This document shows positions 17,597-25,518 of a DNA stretch of 64,000 nucleotides, piece after piece (positions within the stretch are counted from its first letter, which is position 1; each line of letters starts with the position of its first letter). Below the pieces are notes generated by a model. That model made no database searches, was not told where the DNA came from, and was given only the letters and a program-made list of their open reading frames with translations. Origin of the DNA: Bin87 sp026710825 (GTDB lineage Bacteria > Chloroflexota > Dehalococcoidia > Lucifugimonadales > UBA3495); the NCBI GenBank assembly GCA_965232815.1, contig OZ247427.1, forward strand, positions 1,612,001-1,676,000. Direction: 5' to 3'. The position numbers and the translations under genes were made by a program.

Positions 17597-18436
17597 CTAC
17601 TCCCCGGGCGTCCACTTGTAGACGTTCGCCAGCGAGCCGCCCATCAGGATCTCCCGGTCCGAGTCTGACAGCGTGTCCGTCAGCCGGAACGCCTCCACAC
17701 CCTGCTCGTACGTCAGCAGTTCCACCGCCCGCGTCCAGTCCGTCCCCCACAGGCAGCGCTCCAGCCCGTACGCGTCGAAGATGCGATGCAGCGGCTCCCA
17801 GATGTCCGGATACGGGAACCCAGCGTGCGAGAGCGTGCCGGCCCCCGAGATCTTGATCACCACGTTGTCCAGTTCCGCGCACGACAGCACGTTGGGCAGG
17901 TCGGCGAACGGGTTGTCCGGCGGCGGCGGGTTGAACGGCTGCGCGATGCCCAGGTGGTCGATGATGATCTGCGTGCCTGGATTCTGCTGGGCCAACTGGC
18001 GCAGCAGGGGGATCTTGCCGGCGGCCATGATGTTCACCGGCACGCCGGCCCGTCCGCCGGCCGCCAGGATCGCGTTCAGCCCGGGGTGGTCAGCCTCGTA
18101 GTCGTTGTTCGCCAGCATGATCCGGCAGCCCACCACGCCCGGCGTCGACGTCCACTGCTCCACGTCCGCGTCGATGGTGTCCGAGTTGGGATCAAAGGGC
18201 CGCACGATCCCGAACTTGGTGGGATGCTGTGCGTACACCTCCAGCGCGTAGCTGGCGTCGTACCCGTAGATGGCGAACGGCGAAATCAGTATCGCCCCGT
18301 CCACGCCCACGGCGTCCATCGCGGCGACCATGTCGTCCCCCGTAACCTCCTCCGGACCGGTCAGAAACCCGACCCACGGGTGCTCGGGCGTGTTCCGCCG
18401 GTAAGCATGCACCTGGCAGTCAATCGTCAGCGCCAT
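17597..18436 (-). CDS. Amidohydrolase-2 family metal-dependent hydrolase/decarboxylase
   Basis: 279 residues from ATG at 18436, chosen because AGGAGG lies 6 nt upstream (the ATG at 18442 abuts it). A TIM-barrel protein of the PF04909 type (related to ACMSD, gamma-resorcylate decarboxylase and lactone hydrolases). Visible motifs: DCQVHAY near the N-terminus (Gln where many family members have an HxH or HxD ligand), a central IIIDHLG, and GTDW near the C-terminus with the usual metal-binding Asp. Probably a cytosolic enzyme acting on a cyclic acid or lactone. It stands alone on its strand, and no pathway partner is adjacent. Confidence 0.85.
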   Translation of the reverse strand: MALTIDCQVHAYRRNTPEHPWVGFLTGPEEVTGDDMVAAMDAVGVDGAILISPFAIYGYDASYALEVYAQHPTKFGIVRPFDPNSDTIDADVEQWTSTPGVVGCRIMLANNDYEADHPGLNAILAAGGRAGVPVNIMAAGKIPLLRQLAQQNPGTQIIIDHLGIAQPFNPPPPDNPFADLPNVLSCAELDNVVIKISGAGTLSHAGFPYPDIWEPLHRIFDAYGLERCLWGTDWTRAVELLTYEQGVEAFRLTDTLSDSDREILMGGSLANVYKWTPGE

Positions 18437-18519
18437 CGTCATCCTCCTTGCATTCTGCGTCGTTCAATGGTCATTCCGTCTCGGCGCTACCCGCCTGCCC
18501 GGATAATACCAGATATAGT

Positions 18520-18552
18520 CCCCTCGCCCTTGATGGGAGAGGGTTAGGGTGA
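18520..18552. repeat. Dispersed CCCTCNCCC-GATGGGAGAGGG element
   Basis: Reads CCCCTCGCCCTTGATGGGAG then AGGGTTAGGGTGA, an imperfect inverted repeat. A close copy lies at 58183-58215. Confidence 0.5.
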
Positions 18553-18730
18553 AACCTCAACCCATCCCCACACTCCAAATCATCATCCCATCCATCCTGT
18601 ATATCGATGTGAAACCACCCCCCGCCTTGCGCCATCGCAGACCGCCGGCTATGATGACTCCCGTTCCACAATATCAACCAGCTTATGGTGAAATTGTCTC
18701 CAAACCGCTCATGATGAACTGGTCATTGAA

Positions 18731-18757
18731 CCGCTCATGGTGAGCCTGTCGAACCAT
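18731..18757. repeat. Dispersed TGAGCCTGTCGAACC element
   Basis: CCGCTCATGGTGAGCCTGTC followed by GAACCAT; it shares its core with the hairpin at 10831-10867. It lies about 27 bp before the alpha/beta hydrolase start. Confidence 0.55.
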
Positions 18758-18783
18758 CACCCCTACGAAGGATTTTTGACGCT

Positions 18784-19581
18784 ATGACTACTGCAACGCA
18801 GCCCTGGACTTCCAGCATCACCGAGGTGGCCGGCACCAACGTGGAGACGATCACCGGCGGTTCCGGCTCCCCCCTCGTCATCCTCCCCGACGAGCTCGGG
18901 CATCCCGGCTGGCTGCGCTACCACCAGGCCCTCGCCGAGAACCACACCCTGCACATCCCGTTCCTGCCCGGCATCGGCGGCTCGGACGTGCTGGACTGGT
19001 CCATGAGCATCCACGACCTCGCCATCTGGTACCTGGGCGCGCTGGACAAGCTCGGCCTCGAGGGCGCCGACCTCATGGGATTCTCCCTCGGCGGATGGAT
19101 CGCCGCCGAGCTGGCCACCATGTGCCCGCAGCAGTTCGGCCACCTGGTCCTCGTGGGCGCCGGCGGCATCCGCCCGCCCGGCGGCGAGATCTACGACATC
19201 TTCGAGGTCACGCCCCCCATGTACATCCGCGACTCCCTGCACGATCCCGACGGCACGCCCGAGTACCGCACCGTCTGTCCCGCCGAACCCGAGGAGGACG
19301 TGCTGGAGCGCTGGGAACTGGGCATGGAGGCCACCTGCCGCGTCGCCTGGCGTCCCTACATGCACGACCCCGGCCTGGTGAACCAGGTGTACCGCCTCGA
19401 GCGTCTCCCCACCATGCTCATCTGGGGCGCCCAGGACAACATCGTCCCCGTAGCCGCCGCCGAGGAATACCACCGCCGCATCCCCGGCAGCCGCCTCGAA
19501 ATCATCCAAAACTGCGGCCACCACCCGGAGCTGGAGGCCACGGAGCAGTTTGTGGGGTTGGTGGAGGGCTTCCTATCGTAG
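18784..19581 (+). CDS. Alpha/beta-hydrolase fold enzyme
   Basis: 265 residues. Nucleophile elbow MGFSLGGW (Ser101), acid Asp218 in WGAQDNIVP and His246/His247 in CGHHPELE complete the triad of the PF00561/PF12697 fold. An oxyanion segment (ILPDELGHPGW, 34-43) replaces the usual HG motif. The family includes esterases, C-C bond hydrolases (such as MhpC) and haloalkane dehalogenases, and the sequence does not settle which. Residues 205-234 are duplicated almost exactly at 20381-20470, outside any gene. Confidence 0.85.
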   Translation: MTTATQPWTSSITEVAGTNVETITGGSGSPLVILPDELGHPGWLRYHQALAENHTLHIPFLPGIGGSDVLDWSMSIHDLAIWYLGALDKLGLEGADLMGFSLGGWIAAELATMCPQQFGHLVLVGAGGIRPPGGEIYDIFEVTPPMYIRDSLHDPDGTPEYRTVCPAEPEEDVLERWELGMEATCRVAWRPYMHDPGLVNQVYRLERLPTMLIWGAQDNIVPVAAAEEYHRRIPGSRLEIIQNCGHHPELEATEQFVGLVEGFLS

Positions 19582-19632
19582 AATGGTTAACGGGTTGAAT
19601 TCTCAGTCAACCAAGGTGAGGCAGGTAACAAA

Positions 19633-19932
19633 ATGACTCCGCTAGACCAGCCGGACGACGCGCTGCTGGTGCAACTCTACTCGTGTTTCAGCGAACATAC
19701 CCGTTCCGCCGGCTGGTTGATGGATCCGTGGCAACCCCACGTCAAGCGCGAGTTCACGGACTGGCTGCGGCGCTACTTGGTTCAGCCGGCTGCGGGACCC
19801 CACCTCGAAGACTACGAGATAGCGGCCCTGGAGACACTGCGTGAATGCTGGGCCGATGCACAAGCAGACATTGCGTCGCCGTCCGGCGAAAATGCCGAGG
19901 CGAAGGCCGACTTGCCGGTCCAGTCACGCTGA
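19633..19932 (+). CDS. Hypothetical acidic protein, possible partner of the PIN toxin
   Basis: 99 residues with no family I recognise; probably helical (DALLVQLYSCFSEHTRS, DYEIAALETLRECWADA) with a charged, disordered tail. It ends 22 bp before the PIN-domain gene on the same strand, the position usually taken by a VapB-type antitoxin. It shows no ribbon-helix-helix, AbrB or Phd motif, so calling it an antitoxin would rest on position only. An upstream GGTGAGGCAGGTAAC may serve as ribosome-binding site. Confidence 0.6.
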   Translation: MTPLDQPDDALLVQLYSCFSEHTRSAGWLMDPWQPHVKREFTDWLRRYLVQPAAGPHLEDYEIAALETLRECWADAQADIASPSGENAEAKADLPVQSR

Positions 19933-19954
19933 ACATCGCACGGCCTGATCTCCC

Positions 19955-20353
19955 ATGTTGTCGTCCCAATTGCCGACAGCATACGTAGATACGTCCGCTT
20001 TGCTCACAGTCGCCTTTGAGGAACCGGGCGCCGCGGCGATCGCCCAACGGCTCACGCAATTTCCCCGCCTGGTCGCATCAAACCTTTTGGAAGCGGAAAT
20101 GCGCGCGGCTTTCGGACGTCTGACGCTGGAATTTGACGATAGCCTGTTGTCCGATATCGAATGGGTATTTCCGGACCGGCCCCTAACGATAGAGATGAGG
20201 AACACGCTGACTGTCGCTTACTTGCGGGGCGCCGATTTGTGGCACATCGCGACAGCCCTGTACGTGAAAGATACCGTTGTCGGTGAGATGACTTTCATCA
20301 CATTGGATCACAGACAACGAACCGCCGCAGCCAACTTGGGGTTCGCAATCTGA
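19955..20353 (+). CDS. PIN-domain protein (VapC-like ribonuclease toxin)
   Basis: 132 residues. The PIN acidic set is visible: Asp12 (YVDTSALL), Glu46/Glu48 (LLEAEM), Asp94 (GADLWHIATAL) and Asp118 (ITLDHRQ). These coordinate Mg2+/Mn2+ in VapC ribonucleases that cut tRNA or other RNA. It follows the small hypothetical gene by 22 bp and probably forms a module with it. A duplicated hydrolase fragment follows 27 bp downstream, suggesting insertion or rearrangement here. Confidence 0.82.
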   Translation: MLSSQLPTAYVDTSALLTVAFEEPGAAAIAQRLTQFPRLVASNLLEAEMRAAFGRLTLEFDDSLLSDIEWVFPDRPLTIEMRNTLTVAYLRGADLWHIATALYVKDTVVGEMTFITLDHRQRTAAANLGFAI

Positions 20354-20380
20354 GCCAAAGCAGCCGACACTGGCCAAGCA

Positions 20381-20470
20381 CTCGAGCGTCTCCCCACCAT
20401 GCTGGTCTGGGGCGCCCAGGACAACATCGTCCCCGTAGCCGCCGCCGAGGAATACCACCGCCGCATCCCC
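20381..20470 (+). pseudogene. 90-bp duplicated fragment of the upstream alpha/beta hydrolase gene
   Basis: Positions 20381-20470 match 19396-19485 with only two differences by eye (CTCATC versus CTGGTC). It covers hydrolase residues about 205-234, including the triad Asp. There is no start codon or flanking hydrolase sequence, so it is a dead fragment. The near identity implies a recent duplication, or gene conversion. Confidence 0.9.
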
Positions 20471-20554
20471 GCCCTTATACAACCAACTCGAATGGGAAAG
20501 ATTCTGAATTAAACGCCCACAAAATTTTCGGCTAATTTACTGGACCGAAATCTG

Positions 20555-21037
20555 CTATCTAACGCCGTTCACCGCCCTGAACGCCGCATAGATCCCGGGC
20601 AGCCGTCGCCTCTCAACAAACCTGAACTGCACCACCAACAAAACCTGATGCGCTACCAACGCACCAGCGGCCACTAGGGCGATGAAAAAGCCAGGGCGAA
20701 AGCCTTCCACTGCCGGACCAGATACGAAGTAAAACGCCAGCAATAACCCGAACGACAACAGCGACGCGTACAAGACCCGCCTGGCTACGGCGTAACGAAC
20801 CACGACGAACACTGCAAAAGCAGTAAACAAGACCGGTACAGCGATAAGCGTTACCGCGCCGACCGGGGACACACCAAACAGATAATCACCTAAGTACGAA
20901 AATACAGATGCCGACAGCTCGACGCCGCTGTAGCTGCCAGGCAAACCATCCAACGCCGCCCACGGCAACACTACCGACACTACCATCACTAATGCAAACG
21001 CAAACCAAACAACACGAAATACTAAGCTCACCTGCAT
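20555..21037 (-). CDS. Small integral membrane protein, function unknown
   Basis: 160 residues from ATG at 21037, with GGAGG about 10 nt upstream. Four hydrophobic segments are visible (about 6-27, 58-80, 88-106 and 114-136), with an Arg-rich C-terminus (ERRRLPGIYAAFR) expected in the cytoplasm. No family is recognised. The next gene upstream on the same strand (21831) encodes an exported protein and ends 53 bp before it, so the two may be co-transcribed. Confidence 0.65.
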   Translation of the reverse strand: MQVSLVFRVVWFAFALVMVVSVVLPWAALDGLPGSYSGVELSASVFSYLGDYLFGVSPVGAVTLIAVPVLFTAFAVFVVVRYAVARRVLYASLLSFGLLLAFYFVSGPAVEGFRPGFFIALVAAGALVAHQVLLVVQFRFVERRRLPGIYAAFRAVNGVR

Positions 21038-21090
21038 AGGCCTGCCTCCGTCTCAACGTTTACGCTAAGATTCATGCCCAAACACCCAGA

Positions 21091-21831
21091 TCAACGCTCA
21101 AACGGCGATACCGTCGCCGCTCTGATATTTTCAGTAGCCTGCCAAAAATCGCCAATGTCCCGGTCCAACGCCTGGACCTCCAATGGCAGTGCCAGAGCCG
21201 CATCGTTTTCAAAAACGAACTCGGAACGCAGGTCCAATTTCTGCATCACAAGGTCGACATCACGCATCTTGGCAACCACGGATCTAGCGTGGACCAAAGC
21301 CACGTCCGCCTGACCCTCCCAAACCGCGAACAAAACGCGATCCTCCGCATCATCGGCTTCATAAGATCTCCTGATGTTAGGATCGCCAATCGACGCCGTG
21401 ATCGCTGTCTGCTCCTCCAAATACAAGTGCCCCCTCTGTCGCGCCACGTTGATAGCGGACTCGAACCTCACCAGAGCATCCTCAGCTGCCGCGTACCGCG
21501 GCGCCCAAAGAGCCCGCAACTGATCAATATCCGTACGCTCTGTAATCGGGATTCCAACAACCGCTGTACCACCGCTCGCGGAGCCGTCGACAACCACCTT
21601 GCCGGCATTAATTGACGCACTCGACTGCCCGGAAGCGTCGCGTCTAGTCAATAGAGCTGCCGCCTCCGCCGACCGTTCGCTAACCGCCAACGCTTGGTCT
21701 TGTGCAAGACCCAACACCTCAGTATTGGCCTCGGTCGCATCTTGTGATACCGACCCATAAGCCGCAGAGCCGAATAACGCCACCGCAAACAGGGCGACAC
21801 ACACCGCCAAAATCAGGAATGCCTTCCGCAT
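21091..21831 (-). CDS. Exported hypothetical protein
   Basis: 246 residues from ATG at 21831 (MRKAFLILAV), preferred over a TTG six codons earlier because GGAGGG lies 10 nt upstream. One N-terminal hydrophobic segment acts as signal peptide or anchor; the rest is soluble, acidic and mostly helical (for example DALVRFESAINVARQ, VLFAVWEGQADVALVHARS). No Cys lipobox and no catalytic motif. The pattern resembles a single-span sensor or chemotaxis-like extracellular helical bundle, but that is only a guess. Confidence 0.6.
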   Translation of the reverse strand: MRKAFLILAVCVALFAVALFGSAAYGSVSQDATEANTEVLGLAQDQALAVSERSAEAAALLTRRDASGQSSASINAGKVVVDGSASGGTAVVGIPITERTDIDQLRALWAPRYAAAEDALVRFESAINVARQRGHLYLEEQTAITASIGDPNIRRSYEADDAEDRVLFAVWEGQADVALVHARSVVAKMRDVDLVMQKLDLRSEFVFENDAALALPLEVQALDRDIGDFWQATENIRAATVSPFER

Positions 21832-22415
21832 AAAGTGCCTTCCCTCCAACAGTTGCGCAAATCTACCCCGTACAACTCGACGCCGTCAATAAAAAGAAAA
21901 CTCCCGTTGCCGGGATATCCGCTCCCAAGCTGCGACCGCGGTCATCGCCGCGGTCCCGATACAATCGCAACGACGACCCTTATATAGATCTCCGCTTTGA
22001 GCATAAGGGTTGTCATTATTTCGGTACTGCCCTGGTTCGTGTCGTGCCGATCAGTACCGACACGTCTCCCGGAGCATGCTCGACAAAGTGCTCTTTGGCG
22101 ACTATCTGAGATGCTGGGATACTCCGTTTACGTCCACTAATTTGGAGTAGTGTTGTTCGTTGGAACGCCATAGTTTTTGGGCTTACTCATTGGCATCGAT
22201 ACTCACATGCGGGTACTTGCAGGTGCTCTATCAGCCGAATTGTTAGCTAGGCATCTTGGCGAGTGAGAGCTCTTGATAAGCCTTTACCCGTCCCACGACC
22301 CCGAAGAACCGACCGCGCTATTGCGTTCACCACAGTTGCGATAGTTGCGGACGTCGGACAGCTCCAATCGGGGACAACGCTGCCCCGCACCAACCCGCTG
22401 GCCGCTCGCCGCCCC
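21832..22415. other. Long spacer with several hairpins
   Basis: No convincing gene. A perfect 8-bp stem GACCGCGG/CCGCGGTC lies at 21934-21955. Two overlapping, mutually exclusive stems lie at 22022-22059 (CGGTACTG/CAGTACCG) and 22038-22064 (CGTGTCG/CGACACG). No tRNA or known riboswitch core was seen. Confidence 0.45.
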
Positions 22416-22772
22416 CTACTTCAGCGACCCCACCACGGGTATCAGCCGCTGGTTATAGGGATCAACAGCCATCAACACCCCCTCCAGCGTGTACGCGCCC
22501 AGTAGCGGCGACATTCCATCCTCACCAAAGATCACCCAGGTGATGGTGTCCTTCCCGTCAACCTTGGCACGCGCCTCAGCCATATCCAGCTGAACCCGTT
22601 CACCGCCAGCGTATTCAAAGGTCTCGCGCTTGGTCGGGCTGATTCCCAACCCTTCCAGAATGCCGCGAGGAATCACAGTCGTGATGGCCCCGGTGTCCAC
22701 CATCACCTCGACGTCCTCAAAATGCTCGCCGTTGAGGTTCCCCACTTGGATGGTGATGCTGAAAGTCCCCAT
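22416..22772 (-). CDS. Retropepsin-like aspartyl protease family protein
   Basis: 118 residues from ATG at 22772 (MGTFSITIQVGNLNG), chosen for the AAGGA 5 nt upstream. The single active-site motif VMVDTGAITTVIP (Asp-Thr-Gly) followed by a Gly-rich flap region (YAGGERVQL) and LLGAYTLEG matches bacterial retropepsin-like proteins, which act as homodimers. The same family occurs at 60163-60543. It is not fused to a membrane anchor, so it is probably cytosolic. Its substrate is unknown, and a purely structural or TA-like role is possible. Confidence 0.75.
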   Translation of the reverse strand: MGTFSITIQVGNLNGEHFEDVEVMVDTGAITTVIPRGILEGLGISPTKRETFEYAGGERVQLDMAEARAKVDGKDTITWVIFGEDGMSPLLGAYTLEGVLMAVDPYNQRLIPVVGSLK

Positions 22773-22902
22773 GTTAATCCTTAGGATGCAATCCGAAACG
22801 GCGATGACTATATCCCGCAGGCGGGGCGTCTCCGCAGGGCGCAACCAGTCCCGCGGCAGCCCCGCCTGCCAACCATTATAGTCCTGCGGCTATGCGTTCG
22901 GA

Positions 22903-24570
22903 TCAGTGCGCCACCGAGCTTGGCGCGAACCCGCCGTAGCGCGGGTACTGCGAGCAGATGAACTCCAGGTACGACGGCTGACCCTGCTCGTTCGCCGCCA
23001 TCGCCCGCTCGAACGCCGGTATCACGTCCGACGGCTCCGTGACCCGCTCGGTGTACAGCCCCAGCTCCGCTATGGCCCGCGACATGTTCACGTCCTCGGG
23101 ACCCAGCACCCGGTGCGTGTACGGGTCGTGCCCGTCGCCCCAGAACCCGGGGCCGTAGCCCGCGAACCCGCCGTTGGCCACGTGGGCGATGGTGATGCCC
23201 AGGTTCTGCCGCACCGAGACCTCCAGGTTGCCCAGCATGTAGCCAACCCCCGCGTCGCCGGTCAGCGCCACCGCCTGCCGCTGCGGGAAGGCCAGCTTGG
23301 CCGCCATGACGCCCGCCAGACCGAAGCCCAGCGTGGAGATGTTGCCCCAGCCCAGGAAACCGCGGGGAATCAGCGTGTCGTACACCGTGCTCAGCTGGTC
23401 ACGCGTGTTGCCCGATTCGTGGGTCACGAAGGAGTTGTACGGGTCCAGCACCTTCATCATGTCGCCGATGATGCGGTAGGGATTGATCGGCGCCTCGTTG
23501 GACGCCATCGCCTCCCGGTACTCGGCCAGCCCGGCGTCCCGCGTCTCCCGAATCTCGGCCACCACGTTACCGGCCGGACGGCCCGCGCCATCCGTTCGAC
23601 CCGACACCTCGTCGGCCAGCGCCTGCAGCACGAACTTCGCGTCGCCCAGCACCGCGTGATGCGTCGGGAAGATGCGGTTCAGGTGGAACTCGTCCAGGTT
23701 GCACTGGATGATCGTTTTGCTCGGCGCGTTGGGGATGCCGTGGGTGAACCGCCCCGGCGACAGGCTGCTGCCCACCGTCAGGATCACGTCGCTCTTGTTC
23801 AGGTACGCGATGGGATGCTCGCCGCGCACGCCCACGAACAGCGGGTGGTTCTCCGGAAACGCCCCCTTGGCCTTCAGCGTGGTGATCACCGGCGCGTTCA
23901 GCAACTCCGCCAGCGCCACCAACTCCGACGACGCCCCCGCGTAGATCACCCCCTCGCCGGCGTAGATCAGCGGGTTGGACGCCCCCATCATCAGGTCGAT
24001 GGCCTGCGTCACGTCCGACGGGTCCGGCGCCGACCGGTACCCGCGCACGGGGTAGTATGGGTCCACCGTCTCGTCGTAGATGCCCGCCGCGTTGGGCACC
24101 GCCAGCACGACCGGACCGGGACGCCCACTGCGCAGCATCGAGAACGCCCGCCGCATGAACTCCGGCGTCCGCTCGGGACGGTCGATGTAGCCGAACCACT
24201 TGGTCACGGTCTTGAGGCTGGTGGTCACGTCGAACTGCGTGTTCTCGGTGCTGCCGGCCGGCACGCCGTCGGTGATGCACAGCATCGGCGAGTTGTCCTC
24301 AAACGCCTGCGCCAGCCCGGGGTACGAGTACTGCAGACCCGCGCCGTTCACGCCGCCCTGCACCGTGCACACGCCGATGCGGTCGCCGCCGGTGACCCGC
24401 GAGTACGCGTCGGCCAGGGCCACGGCGTAACGGTCGTCGCGCATCATGATCATGGGCACGCCCTCGCGCCCCAGCGCGTTGTTCACCCGGCAGACGGGAA
24501 AGGTCGAAACCCACTCAACCCCCTCCGCCTTCAAAATCTGCGCAATAGAAGTCGCAACATCAATACTCAT
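22903..24570 (-). CDS. ThDP-dependent enzyme, acetolactate-synthase-like, with Glu-to-Asp change
   Basis: 555 residues with the three-domain PYR-central-PP layout. PYR domain about 1-175, central domain with LIYAGEGVIYAGASSEL, PP domain with ThDP/Mg motif GDAGVGYMLGN...ANGG. At the site of the universal catalytic Glu of the PYR domain (usually HEQAAAxMADAY) this protein has RDDRYAVALADAY: Asp46 at the Glu position and Arg47 for Gln. The other ThDP enzyme here (58159) keeps the Glu. The change could alter cofactor activation or mark a different decarboxylase/ligase. AGAGG precedes the start. Not a biosynthetic acetolactate synthase by context, as no regulatory subunit or ilvC is adjacent. Confidence 0.85.
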   Translation of the reverse strand: MSIDVATSIAQILKAEGVEWVSTFPVCRVNNALGREGVPMIMMRDDRYAVALADAYSRVTGGDRIGVCTVQGGVNGAGLQYSYPGLAQAFEDNSPMLCITDGVPAGSTENTQFDVTTSLKTVTKWFGYIDRPERTPEFMRRAFSMLRSGRPGPVVLAVPNAAGIYDETVDPYYPVRGYRSAPDPSDVTQAIDLMMGASNPLIYAGEGVIYAGASSELVALAELLNAPVITTLKAKGAFPENHPLFVGVRGEHPIAYLNKSDVILTVGSSLSPGRFTHGIPNAPSKTIIQCNLDEFHLNRIFPTHHAVLGDAKFVLQALADEVSGRTDGAGRPAGNVVAEIRETRDAGLAEYREAMASNEAPINPYRIIGDMMKVLDPYNSFVTHESGNTRDQLSTVYDTLIPRGFLGWGNISTLGFGLAGVMAAKLAFPQRQAVALTGDAGVGYMLGNLEVSVRQNLGITIAHVANGGFAGYGPGFWGDGHDPYTHRVLGPEDVNMSRAIAELGLYTERVTEPSDVIPAFERAMAANEQGQPSYLEFICSQYPRYGGFAPSSVAH

Positions 24571-24606
24571 ACAAAAAAACCTCTTTTCATGAATTGTGAT
24601 TCGTGC

Positions 24607-24960
24607 TCAGCTAATCAGCGCCAGCAACCTGCCGACAAGGTATCGTACCAGAGGGAACGAATCGTCCAAAGTGCCGTCATGCATCCGCCCGTGATAGAAA
24701 TAGATGTGGCACTGTTCGGCGGCTTTGATCCCATCCCACATTCGCCAGTCCTGGTACTCGAAAGCCAGATTCTTGGCGGTTGAGGTCAAATCCCGGTGGT
24801 AGTGGAACGGCCAGCCCCGGTCTTGCGCCACGGCGATGATGGCGTGAGCGGCCGCGCCCCACAGCTTTTCGGCCGCATTTAGCCGTTTGCCGGCGGTTAT
24901 GGCATCGCTGGCTTCGACCAGGAAATCGCGAGCCGCCTCAGCGTGCTCGGCGATCCACAT
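24607..24960 (-). CDS. PaREP1/HEPN-like small helical protein (copy 2)
   Basis: 117 residues from ATG at 24960 (a TTG at 24972 is possible). The motif LNAAEKLWGAAAHAIIAVAQDRGW with a following HYHRDL matches the PaREP1-type family, first seen as a repeat family in Pyrobaculum and related to HEPN helical bundles. It is separated from its paralog by a few bases at most, so they are translationally coupled. HEPN relatives often pair with nucleotidyltransferases or act as RNases; no RxxxxH motif is obvious here. Confidence 0.65.
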   Translation of the reverse strand: MWIAEHAEAARDFLVEASDAITAGKRLNAAEKLWGAAAHAIIAVAQDRGWPFHYHRDLTSTAKNLAFEYQDWRMWDGIKAAEQCHIYFYHGRMHDGTLDDSFPLVRYLVGRLLALIS

Positions 24961-24974
24961 CGGTTCGGTCAAAA

Positions 24975-25331
24975 TCAGTCGGCCAACTCTTGCAGCAAAC
25001 CGATGAAATGACGCACCGATATCATATCCGCCCAGGCGTCTTCTGGTTCCATGAGGCCGTGCTTGACCCTGCCGACGCCGGCACGCGCTGCCCTGAGGCC
25101 CATCTGGATCGCCATCCCATCGCCGGATTCTTCGTCCAGGCGCTTGGCGGCTTTATACAGGTCGTCGCCGTTCTCGCACGGCCATCCCCGCCGTTTCGCG
25201 ACCGCCCTGACGGCGGCAACGGCAGCATCCCCAATCCGTTCCGACCCGGCTTCCAGATTGCCAAGCGCAAACTCCTGCTCGGCAGCGGCGAGAAAGTCCT
25301 GGGCAGTCTGCAACTCCTCACGGGTCAGCAT
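24975..25331 (-). CDS. PaREP1/HEPN-like small helical protein (copy 1)
   Basis: 118 residues from ATG at 25331, preferred because GGAG lies 6 nt upstream; ATG at 25343 is the alternative. Shares the pattern AAEQEFALGNLEAGSERIGD, AVRAVAKRRGWP and the DDLYKAAKRLDE block with its downstream neighbour. The pair sits back to back with the ATPase-TOPRIM gene at 25519, with about 190 bp between the starts, suggesting a shared regulatory region. Confidence 0.65.
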   Translation of the reverse strand: MLTREELQTAQDFLAAAEQEFALGNLEAGSERIGDAAVAAVRAVAKRRGWPCENGDDLYKAAKRLDEESGDGMAIQMGLRAARAGVGRVKHGLMEPEDAWADMISVRHFIGLLQELAD

Positions 25332-25518
25332 CTCGATCTCCATACCATCAATCGTTGTGACCTAGCATATCCGCATCCCACAAACCCGCGCAACAAACTC
25401 GCCAAGGTGCGGCGAGCGACCCACACCAACTGCCAGCAAATGCACCGGTGATACAATTGTTCAAATAACACCAAACCCAGCATTACGTGGGTATTTTTAG
25501 CGTAGGGTGATAACCAAT

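Larger units (their letters stand above)
18443..18783. other. Spacer with dispersed repeats
   Basis: Separates two divergent hydrolase genes. No gene is seen. It contains a CCCTCGCCC/GGGAGAGGG element (18520-18552, similar to 58183-58215), a short ATCCTGTATATCGATG motif near 18594, and the TGAGCCTGTCGAACC element at 18731-18757. Confidence 0.5.

Noticed and set aside
22906..24783. Plus-strand open frame of 625 codons
   Set aside because: Antisense of the ThDP enzyme gene; His/Arg/Val-rich, no domain, while the minus strand carries a full ThDP enzyme.
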